Assembly (NCBI RefSeq): GCF_006171285.1
Contig: NZ_CP040894.1
Location: 1 to 64,000, forward strand
Length of the DNA stretch: 64,000 bases
Direction: 5' to 3'
Source: Leclercia adecarboxylata
GTDB taxonomy: Bacteria; Pseudomonadota; Gammaproteobacteria; Enterobacterales; Enterobacteriaceae
The notes below the pieces were generated by a model. That model made no database searches. It worked only from the letters and a program-made list of their open reading frames with translations, and was not told the DNA's origin. Position 1 is the first letter of the stretch, and the number at the start of each line of letters is the position of its first letter. This document shows positions 43,894 through 55,106 of this stretch, one piece after another. A program made the translations under genes and the position numbers.

Positions 43894-45279
43894 ATGTTCA
43901 AATTAAAATTACTCAGCATTAGCACGATATTCATCCTGGCAGGCTGCGTGTCGCTTGCGCCTGAATATCAGCGGCCCGCAGCACCGGTACCCCAGCAGTT
44001 TTCACTGTCCCATAACAGCCTGACGCCAGCGGTAAATGGCTATCAGGATACGGGCTGGCGTAACTTTTTTGTCGATCCCCAGGTTACCCGGTTGATCGGT
44101 GAAGCTCTGACTAATAACCGTGATTTGAGAATGGCTGCCCTGAAGGTTGAAGAGGCCCGAGCCCAGTTCAACGTCACGGATGCAGATCGTTATCCCCAGC
44201 TGAATGCCTCATCCGGGATAACATACAGCGGTGGTCTGAAAGGTGACAAGCCGACCACACAGGAGTACGACGCGAGACTGGAGCTCAGCTATGAGCTCGA
44301 TTTTTTCGGCAAACTTAAGAACATGAGTGATGCTGACCGCCAGAACTACTTTGCCAGCGAAGAAGCCCGTCGGGCCGTACACATCCTGCTGGTCTCCAAC
44401 GTTTCACAGAGCTATTTCAGCCAGCAACTGGCGTACGAACAACTCCGTATTGCGCGGGAAACGCTGAAAAATTATGAACAGTCCTATGCTTTCGTTGAGC
44501 AACAGCTCGTGACCGGGAGTACGAACGTTCTGGCACTTGAACAGGCGAGAGGACAAATCGAAAGTACCCGCGCCGAAATAGCCAAACGAGAAGGCGATCT
44601 GGCTCAGGCAAACAATGCCCTGCAACTGGTGCTGGGAACGTACCGCGCACTTCCGTCAGAAAAAGGGATGAAAGGCGGGGAGATCGCACCAGTAAAATTG
44701 CCACCAAATCTATCTTCACAAATTTTGCTGCAGCGACCGGATATTATGGAAGCGGAATATCAGCTGAAAGCGGCTGATGCCAATATTGGCGCAGCGCGAG
44801 CGGCCTTTTTCCCCTCCATTACCCTGACCAGTGGTCTTTCCGCAAGCAGTACGGAGCTGTCCAGCCTGTTTACGTCAGGAAGTGGAATGTGGAATTTTAT
44901 CCCTAAAATTGAAATTCCTATTTTTAATGCTGGCAGGAATAAAGCCAATCTGAAGCTGGCTGAAATTCGCCAGCAACAATCGGTGGTTAATTACGAACAA
45001 AAAATTCAGTCAGCCTTTAAGGATGTTTCCGACACGCTTGCGCTGCGCGACAGCCTTAGCCAGCAACTTGAGTCACAGCAGCGTTATCTTGATTCACTTC
45101 AGATAACTCTCCAGCGTGCCAGAGGATTATATGCAAGTGGTGCTGTCAGTTACATCGAAGTGCTGGATGCAGAACGTTCCCTCTTCGCTACGCAGCAAAC
45201 CATTCTCGATCTTACCTATTCCCGACAGGTTAACGAAATTAATCTGTTTACCGCGCTGGGTGGCGGTTGGGTAGAGTAA
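43894..45279 (+). CDS. silC: SilC, outer-membrane factor of the silver efflux pump
   Basis: SilC is the TolC-like outer-membrane channel of the SilCBA tripartite pump. The 461-residue precursor has a lipoprotein signal (MFKLKLLSISTIFILAGCVS, lipobox LAGC) and two OEP repeat domains with long helices (NRDLRMAALKVEEARAQFNV; AGRNKANLKLAEIRQQQS). ATG 43894 gives the CusC-like length; the frame is open farther 5' only across the promoter. It is the first gene of silCFBA. Confidence 0.94.
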   Translation: MFKLKLLSISTIFILAGCVSLAPEYQRPAAPVPQQFSLSHNSLTPAVNGYQDTGWRNFFVDPQVTRLIGEALTNNRDLRMAALKVEEARAQFNVTDADRYPQLNASSGITYSGGLKGDKPTTQEYDARLELSYELDFFGKLKNMSDADRQNYFASEEARRAVHILLVSNVSQSYFSQQLAYEQLRIARETLKNYEQSYAFVEQQLVTGSTNVLALEQARGQIESTRAEIAKREGDLAQANNALQLVLGTYRALPSEKGMKGGEIAPVKLPPNLSSQILLQRPDIMEAEYQLKAADANIGAARAAFFPSITLTSGLSASSTELSSLFTSGSGMWNFIPKIEIPIFNAGRNKANLKLAEIRQQQSVVNYEQKIQSAFKDVSDTLALRDSLSQQLESQQRYLDSLQITLQRARGLYASGAVSYIEVLDAERSLFATQQTILDLTYSRQVNEINLFTALGGGWVE

Positions 45280-45307
45280 ATTTATTTAATTAATCAGGAA
45301 ATTAAAA

Positions 45308-45661
45308 ATGCGTAATTCACTTAAAGCCGTTTTATTTGGTGCCTTCTCTGTCATGTTTTCTGCCGGTCTTCATGCTGAAACACATCAGCATGGCGATATG
45401 AATGCTGCCAGTGATGCTTCGGTACAGCAGGTTATCAAGGGCACCGGTGTCGTTAAAGACATTGATATGAATAGTAAAAAGATTACCATTTCGCACGAAG
45501 CAATCCCTGCTGTGGGCTGGCCTGCAATGACCATGCGCTTCACTTTTGTTAATGCAGACGACGCTATCAATGCCCTGAAAACCGGCAACCATGTCGATTT
45601 CTCGTTTATTCAGCAGGGCAATATCTCCTTACTCAAAAGCATTAACGTTACGCAATCCTGA
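45308..45661 (+). CDS. silF: SilF, periplasmic silver/copper chaperone (CusF-like)
   Basis: SilF delivers Ag(I) or Cu(I) to the SilB adaptor. The 117-residue precursor has a signal peptide ending near AGLHA and a small beta-barrel domain with the CusF metal site residues (His in ITISHEAIPAVGWPAMTMRF, including the Trp and the MTM methionines). It follows silC by 28 bases. Confidence 0.94.
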   Translation: MRNSLKAVLFGAFSVMFSAGLHAETHQHGDMNAASDASVQQVIKGTGVVKDIDMNSKKITISHEAIPAVGWPAMTMRFTFVNADDAINALKTGNHVDFSFIQQGNISLLKSINVTQS

Positions 45662-45774
45662 TTATCAGTCCGGAGCGAATACATCCAGTGCGCCTGAACA
45701 TTCATTAAGGGATTACTGTGAATGAATGATCGGGCGCATATGCCAGGTGTTTTGATTTTTCAGCGAGAAATTGT

Positions 45775-47067
45775 ATGGCTTCTTTAAAGATAAAATATGC
45801 TGCAATAATTATCAGCAGCCTCATAGCAGGAGGGCTGATATCGGTTACTGCCTGGCAGTATGTAAACTCATCACAAAAAACAGTACAAACCGAACAAAAG
45901 GCACCGGAGCGAAAGGTACTTTTCTGGTATGACCCGATGAAACCGGATACCAAATTTGATAAACCCGGAAAATCTCCCTTTATGGATATGGACCTGGTGC
46001 CAAAATATGCTGATGAAAGCGGCGATAAAAGCAGTGGCGGGATCCGTATCGATCCAACGCAGGTTCAGAATCTGGGATTAAAAACGCAAAAAGTCACGCG
46101 AGGAATGCTGAATTATTCTCAGACAATCCCGGCTAATGTCAGTTACAACGAGTATCAGTTTGTCATTGTGCAGGCGCGCTCTGACGGTTTCGTCGAAAAA
46201 GTGTATCCCCTGACGATTGGCGATCATGTGAAGAAAGGCACTCCGCTTATCGATATCACCATTCCTGAATGGGTTGAGGCACAAAGTGAGTTCCTGCTGT
46301 TATCCGGTACAGGCGGTACGTCAACCCAGATAAAAGGGGTTCTGGAGCGACTTCGTCTGGCTGGTATGCCGGAAGAGGATATTCAAAGGCTGCGTTCAAC
46401 CCGCACAATCCAGACCCGTTTTACCATTAAAGCACCTATTGATGGTGTCATTACTGCGTTTGACCTGCGCACCGGAATGAATATTTCGAAAGATAAAGTA
46501 GTGGCTCAGATTCAGGGGATGGACCCGGTCTGGATCAGCGCTGCAGTGCCAGAATCTATCGCATATCTGCTGAAAGATACGTCGCAGTTTGAAATTTCGG
46601 TACCGGCTTATCCGGATAAAACATTCCATGTCGAAAAATGGAACATTCTTCCCAGCGTGGATCAGACAACCCGTACGCTTCAGGTCCGTCTCCAGGTTTC
46701 TAATAAGGATGAGTTTCTCAAGCCGGGCATGAATGCCTATCTGAAACTGAATACCAGGAGCCAGGAGATGCTGCTGATACCAAGCCAGGCCGTTATCGAT
46801 ACCGGCAAAGAACAGCGCGTGATTACTGTTGATGATGAAGGCAAGTTTGTGCCGAAACAGATCCACGTTCTGCATGAATCACAGCAACAGTCCGGCATTG
46901 GCTCCGGCCTGAATGAAGGCGATACCGTGGTGGTCAGTGGCCTGTTCCTCATTGACTCCGAAGCCAATATTACGGGCGCGCTGGAACGTATGCGCCACCC
47001 TGAAAAAACAGAAAACAGTATGCCAGCAATGTCTGAGCAGCCTGTAAATATGCATTCAGGGCACTGA
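45775..47067 (+). CDS. silB: SilB, membrane-fusion protein of the silver efflux pump
   Basis: SilB links the RND pump SilA to SilC and takes metal from SilF. The 430-residue protein has an N-terminal membrane anchor (about residues 7-26), a metal-binding [20 protein letters not shown] segment with methionines, and the lipoyl/hairpin and beta-barrel domains of HlyD-type adaptors ([38 protein letters not shown]). A Met/His-rich tail ([15 protein letters not shown]) is present. It ends 10 bases before silA. Confidence 0.95.
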   Translation: MASLKIKYAAIIISSLIAGGLISVTAWQYVNSSQKTVQTEQKAPERKVLFWYDPMKPDTKFDKPGKSPFMDMDLVPKYADESGDKSSGGIRIDPTQVQNLGLKTQKVTRGMLNYSQTIPANVSYNEYQFVIVQARSDGFVEKVYPLTIGDHVKKGTPLIDITIPEWVEAQSEFLLLSGTGGTSTQIKGVLERLRLAGMPEEDIQRLRSTRTIQTRFTIKAPIDGVITAFDLRTGMNISKDKVVAQIQGMDPVWISAAVPESIAYLLKDTSQFEISVPAYPDKTFHVEKWNILPSVDQTTRTLQVRLQVSNKDEFLKPGMNAYLKLNTRSQEMLLIPSQAVIDTGKEQRVITVDDEGKFVPKQIHVLHESQQQSGIGSGLNEGDTVVVSGLFLIDSEANITGALERMRHPEKTENSMPAMSEQPVNMHSGH

Positions 47068-47077
47068 GGAGACGACG

Positions 47078-50000
47078 ATGATTGAATGGATTATCCGGCG
47101 CTCTGTCGCCAACCGTTTCCTGGTCATGATGGGCGCACTGTTTCTCAGCATCTGGGGCACATGGACGATAATTAACACGCCGGTCGATGCGCTGCCTGAC
47201 CTGTCAGATGTGCAGGTCATTATTAAAACCAGCTATCCCGGACAGGCCCCGCAGATTGTAGAAAACCAGGTCACCTATCCGCTTACCACCACCATGCTGT
47301 CCGTACCTGGCGCAAAAACCGTGCGTGGCTTTTCACAGTTCGGTGATTCGTATGTGTATGTCATTTTTGAAGACGGCACCGATCTGTACTGGGCCCGTTC
47401 GCGCGTGCTGGAATACCTGAATCAGGTTCAGGGCAAACTGCCTGCGGGTGTGAGCTCTGAAATCGGCCCGGACGCCACGGGAGTGGGCTGGATATTTGAA
47501 TATGCCCTTGTCGATCGCAACGGAAAACACGACCTTTCAGAACTGCGCTCTCTGCAGGACTGGTTCCTGAAATTTGAGCTGAAAACCATCCCGAACGTGG
47601 CTGAGGTCGCTTCGGTTGGCGGCGTGGTGAAACAGTACCAGATTCAGGTCAATCCGGTAAAACTGTCCCAGTACGGTATCAGCCTGCCCGAAGTGAAACA
47701 GGCACTTGAATCGTCTAACCAGGAGGCCGGTGGCTCATCCGTTGAAATGGCCGAAGCGGAGTATATGGTCCGTGCCAGCGGTTATCTTCAGAGCATTGAT
47801 GATTTTAATAACATCGTCCTGAAAACAGGTGAGAACGGCGTGCCGGTTTATCTGCGGGATGTTGCCCGCGTGCAGACCGGGCCCGAAATGAGGCGTGGTA
47901 TTGCCGAGCTGAACGGCCAGGGAGAAGTCGCTGGCGGCGTGGTGATCCTGCGGTCGGGTAAAAATGCGCGCGACGTTATCACGGCAGTGAGGGATAAACT
48001 GGAGACGCTGAAGGCCAGCCTGCCGGAAGGCGTTGAAATCGTGACCACCTACGATCGCAGCCAGTTAATCGACCGGGCGATTGATAACCTCAGTTCCAAA
48101 CTTCTGGAAGAGTTTATCGTGGTGGCCATCGTCTGTGCTCTGTTCCTGTGGCACGTACGTTCTGCCCTGGTGGCGATTATCTCTCTGCCGCTTGGCCTGT
48201 GTATCGCCTTTATCGTCATGCACTTCCAGGGACTGAACGCCAATATCATGTCGCTGGGAGGGATAGCGATTGCCGTCGGTGCGATGGTGGATGCCGCCAT
48301 TGTGATGATTGAAAATGCGCACAAACGGCTTGAGGAGTGGGATCATCAGCATCCGGGTGAGCAGATTGACAACGCCACCCGCTGGAAGGTGATTACCGAC
48401 GCCTCCGTGGAAGTGGGACCCGCGTTGTTCATTAGCCTGCTGATCATCACCCTGTCCTTTATTCCTATCTTTACCCTGGAAGGGCAGGAAGGTCGTCTGT
48501 TTGGCCCGCTGGCATTCACGAAAACGTACTCCATGGCGGGAGCGGCCGCACTGGCCATCATCGTCATTCCTATTCTGATGGGATTCTGGATCCGGGGGAA
48601 AATTCCTGCCGAGACAAGTAACCCCCTGAACCGGGTGCTGATCAAAGCGTATCATCCTTTGCTGCTGCGGGTCCTCCACTGGCCAAAAACAACCCTGCTG
48701 GTTGCGGCCTTGTCCATTTTCACGGTTATCTGGCCACTGAGTCAGGTGGGCGGTGAATTTCTGCCGAAGATTAACGAGGGCGATCTGCTGTATATGCCGT
48801 CGACCTTGCCTGGCGTCTCTCCGGCAGAAGCTGCAGCGCTCCTGCAGACAACAGACAAGTTAATCAAAAGCGTTCCTGAAGTGGCTTCTGTATTTGGCAA
48901 GACCGGTAAAGCAGAGACCGCAACGGATTCCGCGCCGCTCGAAATGGTGGAAACCACGATCCAGCTCAAACCTGAGGATCAGTGGCGTCCCGGCATGACA
49001 ATTGACAAGATTATTGATGAACTCGACAGGACAGTCCGTTTACCGGGTCTGGCAAACCTCTGGGTGCCGCCTATCCGTAACCGTATTGATATGCTCTCAA
49101 CCGGGATCAAAAGCCCGATAGGTATCAAAGTGTCCGGGACTGTTCTGTCCGATATCGACGCGACGGCGCAGAGTATCGAGGCGGTAACCAAAACGGTACC
49201 GGGTGTGGTGTCTGTCCTGGCTGAGCGACTGGAAGGTGGACGTTACATTGATGTGGACATTAACCGGGAAAAAGCTTCCCGGTACGGGATGACAGTAGGT
49301 GATGTCCAGCTGTTCGTCTCATCAGCCATCGGCGGTGCGACGGTAGGGGAAACGGTGGAAGGCGTGGCCCGGTACCCTATTAACATTCGTTACCCACAGG
49401 ATTACCGCAACAGTCCGCAGGCGCTGAAACAGATGCCGATCCTGACCCCGATGAAGCAGCAGATCACACTGGGCGATGTTGCCGATATTAAAGTCGTTTC
49501 TGGACCAACCATGCTGAAAACCGAAAATGCCCGGCCAGCCAGCTGGATTTATGTTGATGCCCGCGGCAGGGACATGGTGTCGGTGGTTAACGACATTAAG
49601 ACGGCCATCAGCGAGAAAGTGAAACTGAGACCGGGAACCAGTGTGGCATTCTCCGGACAGTTTGAACTGCTTGAGCATGCCAACAAGAAACTGAAGCTGA
49701 TGGTGCCGATGACGGTGATGATCATTTTCATCCTGTTGTATCTGGCATTCCGCCGGGTTGACGAAGCCCTGCTGATCCTGATGAGCCTGCCGTTCGCCCT
49801 GGTTGGCGGAATATGGTTCCTGTACTGGCAGGGCTTCCATATGTCAGTGGCGACCGGAACCGGGTTTATCGCCCTGGCCGGGGTGGCAGCAGAGTTTGGC
49901 GTGGTCATGCTGATGTATCTGCGTCATGCCATTGAAGCGCACCCGGAATTGTCCCGTAAAGAGACGTTCACACCGGAAGGTCTTGATGAAGCCCTCTATC

Positions 50001-50224
50001 ATGGTGCCGTACTGCGTGTCCGGCCGAAAGCCATGACCGTGGCGGTGATCATTGCGGGTCTGCTGCCAATACTCTGGGGAACCGGCGCAGGTTCAGAAGT
50101 CATGAGCCGTATTGCTGCGCCAATGATTGGTGGGATGATCACGGCTCCGCTGCTGTCCCTGTTCATTATTCCTGCCGCCTACAAATTAATCTGGCTGCGC
50201 AGACATAAAAAAAGCGTGTCATAA
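47078..50224 (+). CDS. silA: SilA, RND-type silver/copper efflux pump
   Basis: SilA is the proton-driven heavy-metal RND transporter of the tripartite pump. The 1048-residue protein has the 12-span RND layout with two large periplasmic loops. It keeps the TM4 charged motif ([20 protein letters not shown] region with the Asp needed for proton relay) and periplasmic methionine residues as in CusA ([18 protein letters not shown]). The frame is complete and colinear with CusA. A weak hairpin (aagggcgccc...gggcgtcctt) follows the stop at about 50230-50255. Confidence 0.96.
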   Translation: MIEWIIRRSVANRFLVMMGALFLSIWGTWTIINTPVDALPDLSDVQVIIKTSYPGQAPQIVENQVTYPLTTTMLSVPGAKTVRGFSQFGDSYVYVIFEDGTDLYWARSRVLEYLNQVQGKLPAGVSSEIGPDATGVGWIFEYALVDRNGKHDLSELRSLQDWFLKFELKTIPNVAEVASVGGVVKQYQIQVNPVKLSQYGISLPEVKQALESSNQEAGGSSVEMAEAEYMVRASGYLQSIDDFNNIVLKTGENGVPVYLRDVARVQTGPEMRRGIAELNGQGEVAGGVVILRSGKNARDVITAVRDKLETLKASLPEGVEIVTTYDRSQLIDRAIDNLSSKLLEEFIVVAIVCALFLWHVRSALVAIISLPLGLCIAFIVMHFQGLNANIMSLGGIAIAVGAMVDAAIVMIENAHKRLEEWDHQHPGEQIDNATRWKVITDASVEVGPALFISLLIITLSFIPIFTLEGQEGRLFGPLAFTKTYSMAGAAALAIIVIPILMGFWIRGKIPAETSNPLNRVLIKAYHPLLLRVLHWPKTTLLVAALSIFTVIWPLSQVGGEFLPKINEGDLLYMPSTLPGVSPAEAAALLQTTDKLIKSVPEVASVFGKTGKAETATDSAPLEMVETTIQLKPEDQWRPGMTIDKIIDELDRTVRLPGLANLWVPPIRNRIDMLSTGIKSPIGIKVSGTVLSDIDATAQSIEAVTKTVPGVVSVLAERLEGGRYIDVDINREKASRYGMTVGDVQLFVSSAIGGATVGETVEGVARYPINIRYPQDYRNSPQALKQMPILTPMKQQITLGDVADIKVVSGPTMLKTENARPASWIYVDARGRDMVSVVNDIKTAISEKVKLRPGTSVAFSGQFELLEHANKKLKLMVPMTVMIIFILLYLAFRRVDEALLILMSLPFALVGGIWFLYWQGFHMSVATGTGFIALAGVAAEFGVVMLMYLRHAIEAHPELSRKETFTPEGLDEALYHGAVLRVRPKAMTVAVIIAGLLPILWGTGAGSEVMSRIAAPMIGGMITAPLLSLFIIPAAYKLIWLRRHKKSVS

Positions 50225-50310
50225 CCCTGAAAGGGCGCCCCCAGTGGGCGTCCTTCTGCACTGATTCACCCTGACGTCAGGGTTTATATCGATAATATAC
50301 AGAGGTGAGT

Positions 50311-50751
50311 ATGAAAAAAGTGGTTCTAATGGCCCTGGCTCTCGGCCTGTCACTGCCTGCAATGGCGAGTGAAAAAGTCATTGATATGTACAAATCTGAA
50401 AACTGTGGCTGTTGTTCCCTGTGGGGCAAAGCGATGGAAAAAGACGGGTTCGAAGTGCGAACTCACGTCATGAATGATCAGGCGCTGTCAGCCCTGAAAG
50501 AAAAGCATGCTGTTCCTGCTGGACTACGAAGTTGTCATACCGCGGTTGTAGGTAATTTGATCATTGAAGGCCATGTGCCTGCGGCAACGATACATAAGGC
50601 CATGCAGTCTGGTTCGGGTATATACGGTCTCGCCACCCCCGGTATGCCAGCAGGAAGTCCGGGAATGGAGATGGGGGCCCGAAAAGAGGCTTACGATGTT
50701 ATCGCATTCTCACCGGAGGGCAGTAAAAAAGTCTTCCAGCGAATCGAATAG
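50311..50751 (+). CDS. copG: CopG-type DUF411 periplasmic copper protein
   Basis: DUF411 proteins (CopG) bind copper in a Cys-rich cluster and occur in copper/silver islands between silA and silP. The 146-residue precursor (MKKVVLMALALGLSLPAMAS signal) has a YKSENCGCCSLWGKAMEKDG motif with clustered Cys, a further Cys-His in GLRSCHTAVV and a Met-rich C-terminal part (GMPAGSPGMEMGA). A GTG two codons upstream (50305) is an alternative start. The role is likely redox or copper-handling in the periplasm. Confidence 0.85.
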   Translation: MKKVVLMALALGLSLPAMASEKVIDMYKSENCGCCSLWGKAMEKDGFEVRTHVMNDQALSALKEKHAVPAGLRSCHTAVVGNLIIEGHVPAATIHKAMQSGSGIYGLATPGMPAGSPGMEMGARKEAYDVIAFSPEGSKKVFQRIE

Positions 50752-50878
50752 TCAGCGGAACGGCTGATAACGGGACGCCGGCAGCAGGCACTCTTATGCC
50801 GGCGGCATTCGTGGTAATCGCATCCATGACATATCCTGAAGACAGAAAATGCTTCAGATATGCATAAGGAGAGTTACT

Positions 50879-53320
50879 GTGAAAAATGACAATGCAGTGG
50901 AACATAACAACCAGACTGCTTCTGAGCAGACATCATCCCCGGACGAGAGTCACGCATTGCATAAGGTGAGAGATCCCGTGTGCGGGATGGTCATCCTGCC
51001 TGACAAGGCGCACAGCAGCATTCGATACCAGGACCATCAGCTTTATTTCTGCTCCGCCAGCTGTGAGAGCAAATTTAAAGCCCATCCCGATCATTATTTT
51101 ACCGAAGATGCCAGTGAACATCACCATCACCACGACCACCATGAAGTCAGCCCTGATAAGATAAAACAGTCTCACCGCCAGGCGGAGAAAGAGATTTCTG
51201 AAGGTGTGTGGACATGTCCGATGCATCCGGAGATACGCCGTAGTGGTCCCGGAAGCTGTCCTGTCTGTGGAATGGCACTGGAGCCGCTCGTAGCTACGGC
51301 ATCCACGGGGACGAGTGATGAACTTCGCGACATGACAAGACGCTTCTGGCTGGGGTTGTTGCTGGCGTTTCCGGTTCTGGTACTCGAAATGGGATCTCAT
51401 CTGTTTCCCGACTTGAGGAATACAGTACCGCCACAGTACAACACATGGCTGCAGCTGCTTCTGGCCTCCCCTGTCGTGTTGTGGTGTGGCTGGCCATTCT
51501 TCGCCCGGGCCGTAATGTCGTTACGTAACCGCTCCCTGAATATGTTTACCCTTGTTGCAATGGGGACCGGCGTAGCCTGGGTTTACAGCGTCATTGCAAC
51601 CGTCTTCCCCTCCTGGTTTCCTGCATCGTTCAGAAACATGGATGGCCTGGTGGCCGTTTATTTTGAAGCCGCAGCAGTTATTACGGTGCTTGTTCTGCTG
51701 GGACAGGTTCTTGAGCTGCGGGCACGGGAACAAACCTCAGGCGCCATTACTGCGCTTCTGAACCTTGCCCCCAAAACCGCCAGACGGCTGGATCATGACG
51801 GTCATGAAACGGATATTAATGCGGAAGATGTCCTGCCTGGCGATAAGCTCCGCATCAGACCTGGAGAGAGTATTCCGGTCGACGGTATCGTGGTCGAAGG
51901 CAAAACAACCGTTGATGAATCGATGGTGACCGGGGAATCTATGCCTGTTACCAAAACGGAGGGTGACCCTGTCATCGGGGGGACCATTAATCAGACAGGT
52001 AGTCTTATCATCCGTGCAGAGAAAGTCGGTGATGAAACGATGCTCTCACGAATTGTTCAGATGGTCGCTGATGCACAGCGTTCGCGGGCCCCCATCCAGA
52101 GAATGGCTGACAGCGTTTCAGGCTGGTTTGTTCCTCTGGTGATACTTATCGCGGTTGTTGCTTTCATGATCTGGTCTGTCTGGGGGCCCGAGCCCAGGAT
52201 GGCGCACGGTCTCATTGCGGCTGTGTCGGTCCTGATTATTGCCTGTCCCTGCGCGCTGGGGCTGGCCACGCCGATGTCGATAATGGTGGGGGTGGGCAAA
52301 GGCGCCCAGGCCGGGGTGTTAATCAAGAATGCCGAAGCCCTTGAGCGTCTTGAAAAAGTGGACACGCTGGTTGTCGACAAAACAGGCACGCTCACGGAAG
52401 GTTCGCCGACGGTGACAGGGATTATCAGTCTCAATCCGGGTGGGGAAACATCTCTTTTGCGTGTAACGGCCGCAGTGGAAAAAGGCTCGCAGCATCCGCT
52501 GGGTATGGCAGTAGTTAAAGCAGCACAGGAAAAGGGGATCGCAATACCCGCAGTCACTCATTTCAATGCGCCGTCGGGTAAAGGTGTCTCAGGCGATGTC
52601 GAAGGTCAACGGGTTGTTATTGGTAATGAACTGGCTATGCAGGAAAACAGTATCGTTATTGATAATCAAAAGGCCGTTGCGGATACGTTGCGGATGGAAG
52701 GCGCTACCGTTATCTATGTGGCCACAGACGGGCACCTTGCAGGCCTGATAGCTATCTCGGATCCCGTGAAAGCAACCACGCCGGATGCGCTTAAAGCTTT
52801 GCGTCAGGCGGGGATCCGCATCGTTATGCTCACCGGGGATAACCAGCTTACCGCTGAAGCAGTCGCACGGAAACTGGGAATAGATGAGGTTGAAGCCGGG
52901 ATTCTGCCGGATGGCAAAAAAGCAGTGATAACCCGACTGAAAGCGTCTGGCCATGTGGTTGCGATGGCCGGAGACGGTGTGAATGATGCCCCGGCGCTGG
53001 CAGCGGCTGACGTGGGTATAGCCATGGGAACGGGTACAGATGTGGCAATTGAAAGTGCCGGAGTCACCCTTCTCAAAGGCGACTTGATGATACTGAACAG
53101 GGCCCGTCATCTGTCAGAAATCACCATGAAAAATATCCGACAGAATCTGTTTTTTGCATTTATCTACAACGCACTTGGCGTGCCTGTGGCTGCAGGTCTG
53201 CTTTATCCTGTGTATGGAATACTGCTGTCGCCAGTTATTGCGGCGGCGGCCATGGCTCTTTCCTCCGTCAGCGTCATTGTGAATGCGTTGCGTCTGAAAA
53301 GTGTCAGGCTCGGGAAATAA
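50879..53320 (+). CDS. silP: SilP, P1B-type silver/copper-exporting ATPase
   Basis: SilP pumps Ag(I)/Cu(I) from cytoplasm to periplasm with ATP. The 813-residue protein from GTG 50879 (after a ggagag site) has a YHS-type N-terminal metal domain ([13 protein letters not shown]) and a His-rich stretch. It then has a [20 protein letters not shown] metal-binding motif and eight membrane spans with the CPC ion path ([13 protein letters not shown]). The [14 protein letters not shown] actuator, phospho-acceptor [11 protein letters not shown] and [20 protein letters not shown] motifs are all present. An in-frame ATG at 50849 is upstream but lacks a good ribosome site. Confidence 0.95.
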   Translation: MKNDNAVEHNNQTASEQTSSPDESHALHKVRDPVCGMVILPDKAHSSIRYQDHQLYFCSASCESKFKAHPDHYFTEDASEHHHHHDHHEVSPDKIKQSHRQAEKEISEGVWTCPMHPEIRRSGPGSCPVCGMALEPLVATASTGTSDELRDMTRRFWLGLLLAFPVLVLEMGSHLFPDLRNTVPPQYNTWLQLLLASPVVLWCGWPFFARAVMSLRNRSLNMFTLVAMGTGVAWVYSVIATVFPSWFPASFRNMDGLVAVYFEAAAVITVLVLLGQVLELRAREQTSGAITALLNLAPKTARRLDHDGHETDINAEDVLPGDKLRIRPGESIPVDGIVVEGKTTVDESMVTGESMPVTKTEGDPVIGGTINQTGSLIIRAEKVGDETMLSRIVQMVADAQRSRAPIQRMADSVSGWFVPLVILIAVVAFMIWSVWGPEPRMAHGLIAAVSVLIIACPCALGLATPMSIMVGVGKGAQAGVLIKNAEALERLEKVDTLVVDKTGTLTEGSPTVTGIISLNPGGETSLLRVTAAVEKGSQHPLGMAVVKAAQEKGIAIPAVTHFNAPSGKGVSGDVEGQRVVIGNELAMQENSIVIDNQKAVADTLRMEGATVIYVATDGHLAGLIAISDPVKATTPDALKALRQAGIRIVMLTGDNQLTAEAVARKLGIDEVEAGILPDGKKAVITRLKASGHVVAMAGDGVNDAPALAAADVGIAMGTGTDVAIESAGVTLLKGDLMILNRARHLSEITMKNIRQNLFFAFIYNALGVPVAAGLLYPVYGILLSPVIAAAAMALSSVSVIVNALRLKSVRLGK

Positions 53321-53360
53321 CACTGAGTGAAGGGGCTGTTACGAACAGAAGGAGTCCAGT

Positions 53361-53558
53361 ATGAAAAGTACCACCTATGCGCTTATTGCTGTCGCCGCGA
53401 TCGCGGCATTTGCCCTCCTGCGCGAACACTGGTCACATGTGGCAGGTTACTGGCCATATCTGTTATTGCTGGTCTGCCCGCTAATGCATCTTTTCCACGG
53501 CCACGGAGGGCATGGAGATCATCAACATCAAGGAAGTGAAAACGATAAAAAAAATTAA
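53361..53558 (+). CDS. Small DUF2933-like membrane protein
   Basis: The 65-residue protein (MKSTTYALIAVAAIAAFALL) has two hydrophobic segments (about residues 5-20 and 32-47), then a His/Gly tail (HLFHGHGGHGDHQHQ). Such DUF2933-type peptides recur downstream of copper P-type ATPases. It starts 40 bases after silP behind an aaggag site and ends at a strong terminator, so it is the last gene of the sil transcript. Function unknown; His content suggests metal contact. Confidence 0.8.
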   Translation: MKSTTYALIAVAAIAAFALLREHWSHVAGYWPYLLLLVCPLMHLFHGHGGHGDHQHQGSENDKKN

Positions 53559-53566
53559 TCCGGCAG

Positions 53567-53589
53567 ACGGGGCCGCGTCGCGGCCCCGT
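53567..53589. terminator. Strong bidirectional hairpin between the sil operon and pcoG
   Basis: acggggccgcg-tcg-cggccccgt is a 10-bp GC stem in the 33-base gap between convergent genes, with A/T-rich flanks on the left. Confidence 0.8.
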
Positions 53590-53591
53590 TA

Positions 53592-54308
53592 TCAGTCCAG
53601 GTATCGTTCGTAGTCTCTGGCATGCGCAAAGGCATGCTGTTCAAGTTTGTTATCAGCGGGTGCCGCTGCCCGGAACGCCAGTGAGTTAACAGGATTGTTA
53701 TTGATGACCAGCTCGTAATGCAGATGAGGACCGGATGAACGTCCGCTGTTACCGGATAACGCAATAGCGTCTCCCCGGGTAACCCTGGCCCCTTTAGTAA
53801 CGAGTATTTTATTGAGGTGGAGATAGCGAGTTTTAACACCGGCTTTTCCCGTTACTTCAACAAAATATCCCATGGTACTGTTGTATTCGGCCCGGGTGAT
53901 TTTTCCGTCGATGACGCTGACTATTTTCGTGTTCATGGGCATGGAATAATCAATGCCATTATGGGGACTCACTTTTCCCGATACCGGGTTAAGTCTTGCA
54001 GGATTGAAAGGCGAACTGAGTCTTGCTGTGGCCGGTAACGGATAATCGAGACTGCCTTTCCCGGAAGTATCGGAAAGGTTATAGAACTTTTTATCTGATA
54101 TACGATACGCCGTGTAATTAAATGAACCGGACGTAAATTTATAGGCCACGACACGTGATTTTCCCGCTTTCTTTTGCAGTACGAGTTTTAATGATTCATT
54201 TTTTTTCAAATGCCGCAGATTAAACCGGGAAGGCAAGGAGCGCTGAAGAGTAGCGATCTCGTTCGATTCCAGCCCCGAGCGGGTGGCTGAAAGGTAGGCA
54301 TTTTCTTT
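53592..54308 (-). pseudogene. pcoG: PcoG, M23-family metallopeptidase, split by the IS1 composite transposon
   Basis: The remaining frame encodes about 239 residues ending in an M23 (LytM) domain with zinc ligands in PHNGIDYSMP and SGPHLHYEL and the GYFVEVTGKAGVKTRYLHL segment. The first seven codons (ATG at 61437, MYSTDVV) lie on the far side of the IS1 composite. The frame joins exactly when the composite and one copy of the 9-bp duplication are removed, for a 245-residue protein. M23 peptidase genes sit between sil and pco in copper/silver islands. It should be inactive unless an IS1-borne promoter and an internal start rescue it. Confidence 0.88.
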
Positions 54309-54317
54309 TACGACATC
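54309..54317. repeat. Left copy of 9-bp target duplication of the IS1 composite
   Basis: tacgacatc directly precedes IS1 copy A and is identical to 61417-61425 directly after IS1 copy B. IS1 typically makes 9-bp duplications, so the whole 7099-bp unit inserted in one event. Confidence 0.95.
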
Positions 54318-54372
54318 GGTAATGCTGCCAACTTACTGATTTAGTGTATGATGGTGATTTTAAGGTGCTTGC

Positions 54373-54648
54373 GTGGCTTCCATTTCCATCAGATGTCCTT
54401 CCTGCTCCGCTACTGAAGGCGTGGTGCGTAACGGCAAAAGCACTGCCGGACATCAGCGCTATCTCTGCTCTCATTGCCGTAAAACATGGCAACTACAGTT
54501 CACTTACACCGCCTCTCAGCCCGGTACGCACCAGAAAATCATTGATATGGCCATGAATGGCGTCGGATGTCGCGCCAGTGCACGCATTATGGGCGTTGGC
54601 CTCAACACGGTTTTACGTCACTTAAAAAACTCAGGCCGCAGTCGGTAA
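54373..54648 (+). CDS. insA: IS1 InsA (copy A)
   Basis: The 91-residue zinc-finger/HTH protein ([29 protein letters not shown]) represses IS1 transcription. Ribosomal -1 frameshifting at the A-run near the end of insA (cttaaaaaactc) fuses it to InsB to make the transposase. Identical to copy B. Confidence 0.94.
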   Translation: MASISIRCPSCSATEGVVRNGKSTAGHQRYLCSHCRKTWQLQFTYTASQPGTHQKIIDMAMNGVGCRASARIMGVGLNTVLRHLKNSGRSR

Positions 54649-55070
54649 CCTGGCGCATACAACCGGGCAGTGATGTGATTGTCTGCGCTGAAATGGACGA
54701 ACAGTGGGGCTACGTCGGTGCTAAATCACGTCAGCGCTGGCTGTTTTACGCGTATGACAGGATACGGAGGACGGTTGTGGCGCACGTCTTCGGTGAACGC
54801 ACTCTGGCCACACTGGAGCGTCTTCTGAGCCTGCTGTCGGCCTTTGAGGTCGTGGTATGGATGACGGATGGCTGGCCGCTGTATGAATCACGCCTGAAGG
54901 GAAAGCTGCACGTTATCAGCAAGCGTTACACTCAGCGCATTGAGCGACATAACCTGAATCTGAGACAACATCTGGCAAGGCTGGGACGGAAGTCACTGTC
55001 GTTCTCAAAATCGGTGGAGCTGCATGACAAGGTCATCGGGCATTATCTGAACATAAAACACTATCAGTAA
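54567..55070 (+). CDS. insB: IS1 InsB (copy A), DDE domain of the transposase
   Basis: The 167-residue reading carries the catalytic domain ([36 protein letters not shown] and the [21 protein letters not shown]-terminus). It is intact and normally translated as the InsAB' fusion. Confidence 0.94.
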   Translation: MSRQCTHYGRWPQHGFTSLKKLRPQSVTWRIQPGSDVIVCAEMDEQWGYVGAKSRQRWLFYAYDRIRRTVVAHVFGERTLATLERLLSLLSAFEVVVWMTDGWPLYESRLKGKLHVISKRYTQRIERHNLNLRQHLARLGRKSLSFSKSVELHDKVIGHYLNIKHYQ

Positions 55071-55106
55071 GTTGGAGTCATTACCGGTTTAGTCTATGAA
55101 TAAACA

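Larger units (their letters stand above)
54318..55085 (+). mobile_element. IS1 copy A
   Basis: A complete 768-bp IS1 (ggtaatgctgccaacttact ... gttggagtcattacc). It differs from copy B at one base seen by eye (G 54983 versus T 61314), a synonymous change in insB. Confidence 0.95.
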